64,000 bases of DNA from Psychrobacillus sp. OK028 (GTDB lineage: Bacteria > Bacillota > Bacilli > Bacillales_A > Planococcaceae): contig NZ_FNHY01000001.1 in assembly GCF_900103605.1 (NCBI RefSeq), positions 124,001-188,000 on the forward strand, in the 5' to 3' direction. Position 1 is the stretch's first letter; every line of letters begins with the position of its first letter. A program made the position numbers and the translations under genes. The notes beneath the pieces are model-generated. The model searched no databases. It worked only from the letters and a program-made list of their open reading frames with translations, and was not told where the DNA came from. Below are positions 26,975 through 35,605 of the stretch, piece after piece.

Positions 26975-27130
26975 ATGACTGCAGTAGAGATAAAGGAAGA
27001 ATTTAAAAAAATATTAGAATATGGTTATACACAAGGAAATGAAAATAAAACAATCAAAGCAAGCGAATTAATCGAGGAGTTGTCTACTCAATTGAAAGTA
27101 TTGTTTGATAATGTAAATAATAATAAATGA
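26975..27130 (+). CDS. Small conserved-looking protein, 51 residues
   Basis: ATG lies 8 bp after AGGAGG and opens 51 codons ending TGA, immediately followed by a strong terminator. The product begins MTAVEIKEEFKKILEYGY and is a charged amphipathic helix-rich protein ending DNVNNNK, with no signal or membrane segment. Strong ribosome site, codon use like neighbours and the private terminator make it a real gene. The function is not known. It might be an anti-sigma or sporulation-type small regulator, but no motif supports that. Confidence 0.75.
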   Translation: MTAVEIKEEFKKILEYGYTQGNENKTIKASELIEELSTQLKVLFDNVNNNK

Positions 27131-27137
27131 ATCATCT

Positions 27138-27174
27138 GGCCGCTCTTTTAAAATAGAGCGGTTTTCTTTTTTTA
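27138..27174 (+). terminator. Terminator of small gene
   Basis: CCGCTCT pairs with AGAGCGG around an eight-base loop and is followed by GTTTTCTTTTTTT. Confidence 0.88.
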
Positions 27175-27267
27175 TTAGGGTAAAGGACTCATTTTCTCTT
27201 TGTTGTCTAAATTTTTAGTTAATAATGATATAATAAAATTTACATTAACTAAAATAGGAGGTATTGG

Positions 27268-28515
27268 ATGAGATTTTTCTCAAAATATGTGATTTGTTTT
27301 GGGATATTGATAACTTTTGCCTTGGTTGGTTCTACTGCTTTTGCTGAAGGGAAATCTTTCATTGATGTGAAAAAAGGGTATCCAAATTATGAGGAGATTA
27401 TGGAACTCCGAGATAAAGGATTCATAAATGGATATCCAGATGGTACATTTCGTCCGAACGAAAAAATTACCCGTAAGCACGCAGCAGCATTGCTTAATAA
27501 AGCATTAACTCTTCCGGAAGTTACATCATCAAAAATTAAATATAAGGATGTTCCACTAAATCACCCAAACTATGAAGCTATAATGAAATTGACTCATGCT
27601 GGAATTTTTAGTGGAGATAATAAGGGTAATTTTAATCCTGATGCCTCTATTACCCGTGTGGAAATGGCAAAGGTAATGGATATTGCATTTAATTTGAATA
27701 TTGTTGATTTCCATCATTTTAACGATGTATCGTCTGCTTACTGGGGTTATTTACATGTACAGGCGTTAGCAGCAAATGGGATAACTAAAGGGAAATTAGG
27801 GAATTTTATGCCGGGCGAGCCAATTACTCGCGCTCATTATTCTTTATTTTTACACCGAGCGTTAAACTCTGGGGTTATCACCGTGCCAGATGAAGACCCA
27901 CTATTATCAAAGGATGAAATCTTTGACTTAATATATCGTCTCCCTAATCGGATTGGTAATACGATGTTAATGCATAAAGTAAAGAACAATCCCTTTGAAA
28001 CGGTGCAAAATGAATTGTTGGATCTTGGAACGGTTCCTTTTGTGAAGGATTATTTAAAGACTGGATATAAAGATATGTGCACAAAGTGTGACATGATGAT
28101 ATTTGCTCATCCTACACGGGAGTTAAACTATCGATTTGAAATTGCTGAAAATACTCCTTCTCGTATTGTTGTTAAAACTGTTGCGTTTAATAATTCGATT
28201 GAAGACGGAGGGTTTATAACTTATAAATTTGAAAAATCAACTGCCAACTGGAAGCTTGCTGCATATGAACTTGAGAATATTGGTGGAGGTAGCTTTGAGT
28301 TAACGGAGGATGAAGCTACTAACATTCTATTAAAAGACTTTAAACAGTATCATTCAAAAGTGATGATAAACTACCAGAAGACAACTTCCGAAAAAGTGTA
28401 TGATTGGTATACAAAGAAAGAGTACGACCGATTGGTATATCACTTTAAAGCTCATACAGATAAAGGTAATTTTCCTGTAAGGTTTTATCCTCATAATGGA
28501 TTGAGTGAATATTAG
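27268..28515 (+). CDS. SLH-domain surface protein with unknown C-terminal domain
   Basis: The 415-residue secreted protein has a signal peptide (1-27, ending STAFA) and three SLH repeats (about 30-205; GYPDGTFRPNEKITR, GDNKGNFNPDASITR, KLGNFMPGEPITR). A C-terminal domain of about 200 residues contains CTKC (near 272) and resembles no family I know. SLH repeats bind the secondary cell-wall polymer. The ATG follows AGGAGG. The last about ten codons are themselves part of a tandem duplication that continues downstream, so the 3' end of this gene is repeated twice as non-coding sequence. Confidence 0.88.
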   Translation: MRFFSKYVICFGILITFALVGSTAFAEGKSFIDVKKGYPNYEEIMELRDKGFINGYPDGTFRPNEKITRKHAAALLNKALTLPEVTSSKIKYKDVPLNHPNYEAIMKLTHAGIFSGDNKGNFNPDASITRVEMAKVMDIAFNLNIVDFHHFNDVSSAYWGYLHVQALAANGITKGKLGNFMPGEPITRAHYSLFLHRALNSGVITVPDEDPLLSKDEIFDLIYRLPNRIGNTMLMHKVKNNPFETVQNELLDLGTVPFVKDYLKTGYKDMCTKCDMMIFAHPTRELNYRFEIAENTPSRIVVKTVAFNNSIEDGGFITYKFEKSTANWKLAAYELENIGGGSFELTEDEATNILLKDFKQYHSKVMINYQKTTSEKVYDWYTKKEYDRLVYHFKAHTDKGNFPVRFYPHNGLSEY

Positions 28516-28538
28516 TCAGAAGTTAAAAAGCTCAAGAT

Positions 28539-28566
28539 GCCGTCCTTTTACAAGGGCGGTTTTTTT
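28539..28566 (+). terminator. Terminator of SLH gene (copy 1 of 3)
   Basis: GCCGTCCTT pairs with AAGGGCGGT and seven T follow. The hairpin is repeated at 28787 and 29014. Confidence 0.9.
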
Positions 28567-28786
28567 GCATGAATTAAGAGTTATGGGCTATGTAAGCAAC
28601 TTTATGGGCTATGTAAGCAACTTTATGGGCTATTTTAGTAGATTTAAGGGCTATATTGTAGAACTTATGGGCGATACCGTTGTTTTTTGCTGAATTCTAG
28701 TATTTTATGGGCTATATTTTCATTTTAAAGGGCTATCCTCATAATAGGTTGAGTGTTTATTAGTCAGAATTTAAAAAGCTCAAGAT

Positions 28787-28814
28787 GCCGTCCTTTTATA
28801 AGGGCGGTTTTTTG
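28787..28814 (+). terminator. Duplicated terminator (copy 2)
   Basis: The same GCCGTCC/GGGCGG hairpin and T-run sits in the second tandem unit, with no gene upstream of its own. Confidence 0.85.
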
Positions 28815-29013
28815 CATAAATTATGCGGTTATGGGCTATGTAAGCAACTTTAAGGGCTATATTAGTAGATTTAAGGGCTATAATGTAGAACTTATGGGCG
28901 ATACCGTTGTTTTTTGCTGGATTCTAGTCTTTTATGGGCTATATTTTCATTTTAAAGGGCTATCCTCATAATAGGTTGAGTGAATATTAGTCATAATTTA
29001 AAAAGTTCAAGAT

Positions 29014-29041
29014 GCCGTCCTTTTATAAGGGCGGTTTTTTG
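29014..29041 (+). terminator. Duplicated terminator (copy 3)
   Basis: The third copy of the hairpin closes the tandem array. Confidence 0.85.
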
Positions 29042-29171
29042 TTTGGTGCGATAACCAAAAAGAAAGCATCTAAAGTACCGAAAAACTTATTAATTCATTT
29101 GTTTATGCCCCATTTTCCGATATTTTTTATCCACTTACACCAAATGATTAATAAATCAACCATTCAATCGG

Positions 29172-29200
29172 TTGATTTTTCAGTATATTTAGATTATATT
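29172..29200 (+). promoter_or_regulatory. Promoter P1 of polysaccharide locus
   Basis: TTGATT (29172-29177), 17 bp, TATATT (29195-29200) is a good sigma-A promoter. The operator palindrome starts nine bases later, so it would cover the transcription start. Confidence 0.7.
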
Positions 29201-29209
29201 ACTTTATAA

Positions 29210-29230
29210 ATACATGTCATATACATGTAT
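29210..29230. promoter_or_regulatory. Operator 1, ATACATGTA-N3-TACATGTAT family
   Basis: ATACATGTC-ATA-TACATGTAT has one mismatch from perfect dyad symmetry. It recurs at 32307 and 43054, each just downstream of a promoter in the same locus. I propose it binds the GntR-type regulator encoded at 38582. Confidence 0.75.
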
Positions 29231-29407
29231 AAAAACCACAGTAAAATAGAGGAGGTTATTAAAATAGCAAAAATTCGAATCGAAATTAAAATCAATTTTA
29301 ACTATTTCTGACGTACTACCTAAAAAGAGACGGACTACTTCATTAGAAACGAAACAGATTAATCTATCGGCAAGAGCTCTTCAATCTACTACTCAAGGAG
29401 GAAGAAA

Positions 29408-32227
29408 ATGAAGATTATATTAAATTTTGTTTTTCTATTAAGTGTTTTGTTGATAACATTCTCGTTTCCTAGTTTGCATTCAGTTTCAGCTGAAGAATTG
29501 GACATACAGAATCCCGGTTTTGAGGATCCTTCAGATAATGGAGTTATCCCAGGCTGGACACAGAATTTTGGTACTACTGGCATAACGACTGTAGAGAGTG
29601 AGTTTTATTCGGGTAAAAAAAGTTTAGAAATTATAGATACAAATAAGACTGACAACCCTGGTTTAATAAGTAATAAAGTTCCCGTTACACCTGGTAAAGA
29701 ATATACAGCATCTGCAAAAATCAAAACGGGTTCCACTGGGGCTGGAGAAATCTACATTCGCTTTTTTGACCAAAAAGATGCATATATTACTGGTTTTAAT
29801 AAGTCAATAACAGGGGCGACGACTTGGTCAGATATAAGCATCACAGCTATTGCACCGGCAAATGCTGCTTCTGCTGCTATTTTGTTTTATTCTGGCAAAG
29901 GAAACATTGGAACCTTCTATTTTGATGATGCTAGTTTAATGGAGGTAAAACCGATTAACCCAATAGAACAGGTAGCAGAGAATTTAGGAATACAAGTAAC
30001 GAAAACAACTGTCATGTTAGGAGACATTGGGAAAGATTCAGAGGGAAATGATGTTTTATATACGGTTGTAGCTGGGATTCCTTCCAAATTCGCTATTGTG
30101 GATGTTGCTACTGAAAAATTAATAAAAAGCTACACATTAGAGGATACGTCTGGGGCATGGGGTGTAAAGGTGGCTGCAGATGGATCTGTTTATCTCGGTG
30201 CATATAATAAGGGCTTTCTTTACCGTTATTTACCTCAGACCGATGAGTTAATCAATCTTGGGCATCCAGTCAAAGATACGGATGCTGTGCTTTATCCATT
30301 TGCAACAGCAAGTGATGGAAAAATTTATGGTGGCACCTATGGGTCTGGAAGTGTTTATGAATATAATCCTTCTACTAATAAGTTTACGGATTTCGGAAGA
30401 ATGGCTGCTGGACAGTCGTGGGTTAGAAGCGTTGCTTTCGATGAAAGAAATCAAAAAGTATATGCGGGAGTAGGTAGTCAAGCTCATTTAATAGAATACG
30501 ATATTGCTACTGGTGAAAAGAGAAATGTGCTCCCTGCACAATATTCGGATATTATTTCTGTTTATGACATGAATTTAATAGATGGGAAATTATTTGCACA
30601 AAAAGAATCTAAATATGAAATGTTTATTTACGATACAGAAACAGGGAATTTAGTAGAGGCTACGAACGGGGATACTGGGGAGAAGACATATGATATTCCT
30701 GAATCATCTAGAGGTGTTTCAGAAAAATCTCCTATTGCCAATAAAGTTTACTTCACTCATATGGGAATATTGCATGAGTACAATTTAGATACGAAAACTT
30801 TCAAATCGTTGAATGTAGATTTAAAAGGAAGTGCTATTAGTTATAAGTTTGTTCAATTAAATGAGGCTGAATTTCCAGGATATACACTAGTAGGTCTTTC
30901 CGGGAATGGTGGGCAGCTTTATAAATATAACTTAGTAAATGGAAATCTTACGCTGACAAATTTAGATTTACCTTCTGAGTCTGTTTTAATTCACGAATTA
31001 GCAAAGGGTCCAGACGGAAAAATATATAGTACCGGTTATCTACCAGGCAATATGAGTGCATTTTTCCCAACAACAAATGCGACTGTTCGATTTGATGGTA
31101 TTGGACAAAGCGAGGGCATAGCTACCTTAAATAATAAAATGTATTTAGGTATCTATCCGAATGCCAAAATATATGAGTATGACCCATTCAAAGCATGGGA
31201 TCGTACGGATTCCAATAATCTAAATCCAGATTTATTATTCAGCTTGGAAAGAAATGATACTATCCCAGGGTATACACAGCAAGACAGACCATTTGCAATG
31301 CTTGGAGTGGATGATTACAACAGGTTATTCATAGGCACAGTACCGAAAAATGGAAACTTAGGTGGAGCATTTACTATCTATGAACCGGGCACTGAAAAAG
31401 AGCCTCAAATTTATTGGAACTTAATGAAAGACCAAAGTATTGTTTCTTTAGCTTATGCAAACGGAAAGGTATATGGAGGAACTACAGTAGCTGGAGGGCA
31501 GGGTTCTATACCTACAACAACAGAAGCTAAATTATTTGTATGGGATATTGAGAAGCAAGAGAAGTCCTTTGAAATCGTACCAGTAGCAGGAAAAAGAGCA
31601 TTGACCGCATTAACAGTTGGACCGGACGGAAATATTTGGGGTATGTCAGATGGTACCTTGTTTGCATTCGATCCTGTAACAAACAACGTAATTTATCAAA
31701 AGGAAATTGATCCTAAAGCTTCTAGCAGTTGGAGAAATGCATCGCTGGAGACTGGAACAGACGGGAATATTTACGGCATAATCGGTAATAAGTTTTTCAA
31801 ATTTGACTTAGCTAGTAACAAACATGAATTTCTTGCTAGCGGTGTCGAGCATTTAGCCCAAGATGATTTCGGAGCATTCTATTTATCAAAAGGTATCAAC
31901 TTATATAAATACGAGGATAGTAGTTTACTTCAAACCATTAAGAGTGCAGAGCTATCGGTTTCTGAACAACGTCTAACAGTTGGAGATACTGCGTCGCTTC
32001 ATCTAAAAGCTATTCTAAATAATAATAGAAGTACCTATGAATTAGCGGGAAGCACTATTGAATATATAGTTAGTAATCCAAAGATGATATCTATAAGTAA
32101 CGGGATTTTGACTGCACAAAAAAGTGGAAGAGCCAATATTACAGTAAAAGTTACATTGAATGGTGTAACTGTTGACAGTAATGTGGTATCAGTCTGGGTC
32201 AATAACAAAGGTGGGAATAATAAGTAA
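29408..32227 (+). CDS. Secreted CBM-like/beta-propeller protein with C-terminal Ig-like domain
   Basis: The 939-residue protein has a signal peptide (1-28). A CBM4/9-like domain (about 30-180) begins LDIQNPGFEDP and ends GTFYFDDASLMEV. A propeller region (about 195-840) follows, sharing QDRPFAM...MKDQSIVSLAY...LFVWDIE with the proteins at 21946 and 35606. A bacterial Ig-like (Big2) domain (about 850-930) precedes a KGGNNK tail. Compared with the paralogue at 21946 the CBM has moved from the C- to the N-terminus. It leads the polysaccharide locus behind a strong promoter and operator. It may bind or cleave the extracellular substrate; lyase activity is only suggested by the fold. ATG follows CAAGGAGGAAG. 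Confidence 0.8.
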   Translation: MKIILNFVFLLSVLLITFSFPSLHSVSAEELDIQNPGFEDPSDNGVIPGWTQNFGTTGITTVESEFYSGKKSLEIIDTNKTDNPGLISNKVPVTPGKEYTASAKIKTGSTGAGEIYIRFFDQKDAYITGFNKSITGATTWSDISITAIAPANAASAAILFYSGKGNIGTFYFDDASLMEVKPINPIEQVAENLGIQVTKTTVMLGDIGKDSEGNDVLYTVVAGIPSKFAIVDVATEKLIKSYTLEDTSGAWGVKVAADGSVYLGAYNKGFLYRYLPQTDELINLGHPVKDTDAVLYPFATASDGKIYGGTYGSGSVYEYNPSTNKFTDFGRMAAGQSWVRSVAFDERNQKVYAGVGSQAHLIEYDIATGEKRNVLPAQYSDIISVYDMNLIDGKLFAQKESKYEMFIYDTETGNLVEATNGDTGEKTYDIPESSRGVSEKSPIANKVYFTHMGILHEYNLDTKTFKSLNVDLKGSAISYKFVQLNEAEFPGYTLVGLSGNGGQLYKYNLVNGNLTLTNLDLPSESVLIHELAKGPDGKIYSTGYLPGNMSAFFPTTNATVRFDGIGQSEGIATLNNKMYLGIYPNAKIYEYDPFKAWDRTDSNNLNPDLLFSLERNDTIPGYTQQDRPFAMLGVDDYNRLFIGTVPKNGNLGGAFTIYEPGTEKEPQIYWNLMKDQSIVSLAYANGKVYGGTTVAGGQGSIPTTTEAKLFVWDIEKQEKSFEIVPVAGKRALTALTVGPDGNIWGMSDGTLFAFDPVTNNVIYQKEIDPKASSSWRNASLETGTDGNIYGIIGNKFFKFDLASNKHEFLASGVEHLAQDDFGAFYLSKGINLYKYEDSSLLQTIKSAELSVSEQRLTVGDTASLHLKAILNNNRSTYELAGSTIEYIVSNPKMISISNGILTAQKSGRANITVKVTLNGVTVDSNVVSVWVNNKGGNNK

Positions 32228-32260
32228 AAAAATGTTTTATGTAAAAATTCAAACAACTTA

Positions 32261-32289
32261 TTGCTAATTATACCAAACTATAATATGAT
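32261..32289 (+). promoter_or_regulatory. Promoter P2 of polysaccharide locus
   Basis: TTGCTA (32261-32266), 17 bp, TATGAT (32284-32289). The operator dyad begins 17 bp after the -10. Confidence 0.55.
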
Positions 32290-32300
32290 TTAAGAAAAGA

Positions 32301-32333
32301 GGATATATACATGTAAAATACATGTATATATCC
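32301..32333. promoter_or_regulatory. Operator 2 within a 33-bp perfect palindrome
   Basis: Fifteen-base arms around AAA form an uninterrupted palindrome; its centre (32307-32327) is the exact ATACATGTA-AAA-TACATGTAT operator. It may double as a hairpin after the upstream gene, though no T-run follows. Confidence 0.8.
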
Positions 32334-32356
32334 TTATTCATAGAGGTGCTGAGAAT

Positions 32357-34033
32357 ATGAAAATAGCGAAAATTGGTATTCTATTTGATGAAAAAGAAGC
32401 GGAGTTGAATTGGTTAGAAGGACGGAATATTTTTGGTAGCTATTTATTTGAAATTCTTGATCATGTTAGACTCCCGTATAAAAGAGTTAGTGCGACGGAT
32501 GAGTTTAAATCATTTGATGTACTAATAGTAAGCCATTCCAGTAATAGTGAAGAGGCAAGCATCAAAATATTGGCATATGCAGAAGCTGGTGGGACGGTAA
32601 TTTCCTACGGTGGATTGGACGCTATTCGTAGCAAATTAGGTTTTTCGAAACCCTACATTTCTAAGAAGGGATATGCTGATTTATCTAACTTCTTAAAAGA
32701 GCAAACAACTCCTTTACGTTTTCTAGGTGCAGAGCCTTGGAAACAGGAAATGACTTTAGATGTAACGGATTTTGGTTCTTTAGCTGATGAGGAAAAGACA
32801 TGGCAAGATGCATCGGCATTACAGCAGATAAAATATGGGACTGGAACAATTGAGCGCTGGTCTATTGCGATTCCTCAAACGATTGTTGCGCTGCAGCAGG
32901 GAACGAAGCCTGTTGTGGAAGATGGACCACCAGCTCCCGATGGTTCGGCAAACTTAGATGAGGGCATTTTAAAGGCAGAGGATGGCTTTGAACTGGATTG
33001 GGATTTGGATAGAGCATTTACAGAAACAGGAATGCCTTATTTCCCCCATCCCTATGCTGACTTATGGAAAGAAGTAATAATGGAGCATCTTTTAAAAATA
33101 GTGCTAGAAAAAGGCTTAACACTTCCTTTCCTAGATTATTGGCCAGCTGACGTACAACATGTTGCGATGATTTCCCATGATAGTGATTTAAATGTGGATG
33201 AATCAGCGCAAATCACATTAGATACTTTGAAAGCAGAAAATGTTCAAACTACTTGGTGCATGATAGCACCCGGCTACAGTTCCTCTATATATGATCAAAT
33301 AAAAAAAGATGGTCATGAAATTGCCCTCCATTATAATGCGCTTGAACAGGATGAGGGAGTTTGGTCAAAGGAAGCTTTTAAAACGCAATTAGCATGGGTA
33401 GAAAAAGTAACAAATACAAAACATACTGTCTCCAATAAAAATCACTATACTCGTTTTGAGGGCTGGGGAGAGTTATACGCCTGGTGTGAAAACAATGGGA
33501 TACAGGTGGATCAATCGAGAGGTCCAAGTAAAAAAGGCAATGTTGGGTTCTTATTTGGAACATGTCACCCCTATTTTCCAATTGCTTGGGCTGATGAGAA
33601 AAATAGATTATATGACGTTTTAGAAATTGGCTTCTTAACGCAGGATTTAAATCACAATACGTTATCAGATGTGAGTATTGTTCAACCTTTTCTAGATGGA
33701 GTGAAGCGTGTGAATGGAGTTGCTCATTTCCTATTCCACCAATACCATATTTACCACCAACCAAAAGTAAGAGAAGCTATTGTTCAGTTAATAACGACTG
33801 CTAAAGATCAAGGCTTTACCTTCTGGACTAGTAAACAAATCAATGATTGGGAGCGCGCACGTCGTAGAGTGAAAATTGATGATATTAGTTGTTCTGGTGC
33901 ATTAATGGTATCTACACAAGATGAAGAAAATGATTTTGTGATACTTATTCCAGTAGACGAAAACCATGAAGACGGTGCAGTAGTGAAGAGATTTGGCATT
34001 AGTTGTAAGCAAGTTAAAGTGAAAAGATCCTAA
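32357..34033 (+). CDS. Polysaccharide deacetylase-like protein with N-terminal amidotransferase-like domain
   Basis: This 558-residue cytoplasmic protein has no signal peptide. Residues 1-110 look like a class I glutamine-amidotransferase/ThuA-type fold (DVLIVSHSSNSEE, GGTVISYGG). The C-terminal half (about 260-520) resembles the NodB/polysaccharide deacetylase fold: ISHDSD with His274, Asp275 and Asp277 in place of TFDDG, then HEIALHYN for the second metal motif. It could remove acetyl groups from imported oligosaccharides. The unusual motif spelling makes activity uncertain. It starts the second transcript of the locus and is followed after 15 bp by the aminotransferase gene. Confidence 0.7.
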   Translation: MKIAKIGILFDEKEAELNWLEGRNIFGSYLFEILDHVRLPYKRVSATDEFKSFDVLIVSHSSNSEEASIKILAYAEAGGTVISYGGLDAIRSKLGFSKPYISKKGYADLSNFLKEQTTPLRFLGAEPWKQEMTLDVTDFGSLADEEKTWQDASALQQIKYGTGTIERWSIAIPQTIVALQQGTKPVVEDGPPAPDGSANLDEGILKAEDGFELDWDLDRAFTETGMPYFPHPYADLWKEVIMEHLLKIVLEKGLTLPFLDYWPADVQHVAMISHDSDLNVDESAQITLDTLKAENVQTTWCMIAPGYSSSIYDQIKKDGHEIALHYNALEQDEGVWSKEAFKTQLAWVEKVTNTKHTVSNKNHYTRFEGWGELYAWCENNGIQVDQSRGPSKKGNVGFLFGTCHPYFPIAWADEKNRLYDVLEIGFLTQDLNHNTLSDVSIVQPFLDGVKRVNGVAHFLFHQYHIYHQPKVREAIVQLITTAKDQGFTFWTSKQINDWERARRRVKIDDISCSGALMVSTQDEENDFVILIPVDENHEDGAVVKRFGISCKQVKVKRS

Positions 34034-34048
34034 TATGGGGGACTTATA

Positions 34049-35290
34049 ATGGGAGAAAATATATTAGCATTAAATGGCGGTACGAAGGTAAAAACGACTC
34101 CCTTTGGCACAGGACAACGTTTTGGGCTAGAGGAGGCAAAGGAATTACTAGAGGCACTTGAGCAAAATACATTATTCTATCATTTTGGCAATAAAGTGAA
34201 GCAGTTTCTACAGGATTTTAATGATCTTTATAATGTTAAATATAGTGTTGCTACATCTTCTGGGACTGCTGCATTACATGTTGCGCTTGGAGCAGCAGGA
34301 GTTACTGTTGGAGATGAGGTTATTACAAGTCCTATTACAGACCAAGGAACTGTTGTTGGAATTCTATATCAAAACGCAATTCCAGTTTTTGCAGACTTAG
34401 ATCCCCATAGCTATACATTGACAGCCGAATCAATTGAAGAAAAAATAACCACTAAGACGAAGGCGATAGTTGTTGTTCATTTAGCTGGTAATCCTTGCGA
34501 TATGGATCCTATTATGGAACTTGCCCAAAAATATAACCTCAAGGTTGTGGAGGATTGTGCTCAAAGTTACTTAACGACCTATAAAGGGCGACTAACCGGT
34601 ACAATTGGGGATTACGGGTGTTTTAGTACAAATGATTTTAAGCATATTTCCACTGGTGACGGGGGAATGGTGACCGTAAATTCAGGTGAGGAATCAGATT
34701 ATTTTACTACCCATGCATTCGCAGATAAAAACTATCGTAGACAAGAAGAAGCTGTCATGAAGGATTTAGAATACTTAGCGCCGAATTATCGTATGACAGA
34801 GCTACAAGGTGCGGTTGGAATTGCACAGTTAAAAAAGCTTAACTGGATCTGTACGAGACGCAATGAGTTAGGAGAACGTTTAAAACAGGGGCTCCGTACC
34901 ATTAAAGGGATTAATCCTATGAGGATTACGGACGAAGGTTGGTGTAGCTATTGGTTTTATATGCTTACCTTAAATTTGGAGCAGTTTTCTTGTTCTAGAG
35001 AGGAATTTTCTGAAGCTTTGGCTGCAGAAGGAATTCCTAACCAACCTGGTTATATTCCAAAGGTGTTATATGCACAGCCTCTATTCCAAAAGGAACAGGC
35101 ATATTTGAACAGCCAATATCCATTCAATCTAGGTTCATATGATTATTCCATTGGAAGCTGTCCAAATGCTGAGAACATTTTAGAAACGGCTATTCGATTA
35201 AATTTAAGTGAATTTTATTCAGATCAAGATATAGAAGAAATGATTATCGCTATCAATAAAGTTGCTTCTTATTATAGTAAAGTTAATTAA
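34049..35290 (+). CDS. DegT/DnrJ/EryC1/StrS-family PLP aminotransferase
   Basis: The 413-residue PLP enzyme has SSGTAALHVALGA for phosphate binding, VEDCAQS (Asp/Gln pair) and CFSTNDFKHISTGDGGM, where Lys198 would form the Schiff base. The family transaminates keto-sugars in amino-sugar synthesis; some members act in degradation or as regulators. Finding one in a catabolic locus suggests processing of an amino or keto sugar released from the polymer. It begins 15 bp after the deacetylase-like gene. A GC-rich repeat element sits between it and the next gene. Confidence 0.88.
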   Translation: MGENILALNGGTKVKTTPFGTGQRFGLEEAKELLEALEQNTLFYHFGNKVKQFLQDFNDLYNVKYSVATSSGTAALHVALGAAGVTVGDEVITSPITDQGTVVGILYQNAIPVFADLDPHSYTLTAESIEEKITTKTKAIVVVHLAGNPCDMDPIMELAQKYNLKVVEDCAQSYLTTYKGRLTGTIGDYGCFSTNDFKHISTGDGGMVTVNSGEESDYFTTHAFADKNYRRQEEAVMKDLEYLAPNYRMTELQGAVGIAQLKKLNWICTRRNELGERLKQGLRTIKGINPMRITDEGWCSYWFYMLTLNLEQFSCSREEFSEALAAEGIPNQPGYIPKVLYAQPLFQKEQAYLNSQYPFNLGSYDYSIGSCPNAENILETAIRLNLSEFYSDQDIEEMIIAINKVASYYSKVN

Positions 35291-35605
35291 ATCCGAAACA
35301 TAGTTGATCTCCGCTCCAGGCGGACGCTTTCCGCGGGCACGGCTTCAATCTCCTCGGGCCAACAGGATGTTGGTCACGAAGGCGTTGCCACACGATGTGG
35401 CGCACTTAGCCTTTGTCCCTTTAAAGAGTTCCTGCGGGCTTTCAGCTCGCGCTGTTCCCGCTGGAGTCGCCGCCTTGCACTCCAATCAAAGGAGTCCACT
35501 TTAAATTTAGGGATAATTTAATACAGTATCACATAAATGTTCTTATTATAAACTGAAGTTATGAAATTGGCTAAGTAAATAAACATTTCTGGAAGGAGGG
35601 TCACG
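35291..35605. other. Intergenic region occupied by repeat element
   Basis: Most of this 315-bp gap is the GC-rich repeat element at 35308-35505. The remainder is an AT-rich leader with GGAAGGAGGG before the next gene. A small open frame inside the repeat is not a gene. Confidence 0.65.
35308..35505 (+). repeat. GC-rich dispersed repeat, copy 1 (longest)
   Basis: It starts GATCTCCGCTCCAGGCGGACG and continues CTTTCCGCGGGC..., and ends with CCCGCTGGAGTCGCCGCCTTGC. The first half and last half are partly inverted (CTCCAGGCGGACG against GGAGTCGCCGCC), so the RNA could fold. Base composition is much richer in G and C than the flanks. Related shorter copies occur at 51735 (reverse), 54052 and 57822. 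Confidence 0.85.

Larger units (their letters stand above)
28486..29045. repeat. Tandem duplication of 227-248 bp with GGGCTAT units and terminators
   Basis: Unit 1 starts at 28486 (TATCCTCATAATGG) inside the end of the SLH gene, unit 2 at 28734 and a partial unit 3 at 28961. Each unit carries the GAATATTAG-like gene end, a terminator hairpin and then a tract of about 21-bp repeats built on TATGGGCTAT or TAAGGGCTAT. Unit 1 exceeds unit 2 by 21 bp, exactly one extra TATGGGCTATGTAAGCAACTT copy. No real gene lies in the tract. Confidence 0.9.
29042..29407 (+). promoter_or_regulatory. Leader and promoter region of polysaccharide locus
   Basis: After the third terminator copy come about 130 bp without a recognised feature, then promoter P1 and its operator (separate entries). 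A leader of about 170 bp follows, in which GAGGAGG at about 29250 precedes no ATG. Confidence 0.5.

Noticed and set aside
28505..28971. Open frames in the GGGCTAT tract
   Set aside because: They lie in duplicated terminator and repeat DNA and begin inside the end of the SLH gene.
29250..29315. Short frame after GAGGAGG reading KIAKIRIE-like, similar to the start of the deacetylase-like protein
   Set aside because: There is no ATG, GTG or TTG and the frame ends after 16 codons; at most a degraded fragment, but the similarity is too short to claim.
35304..35504. 66-codon open frame
   Set aside because: It is inside the GC-rich repeat element; no ribosome site, and other copies of the element do not keep it.
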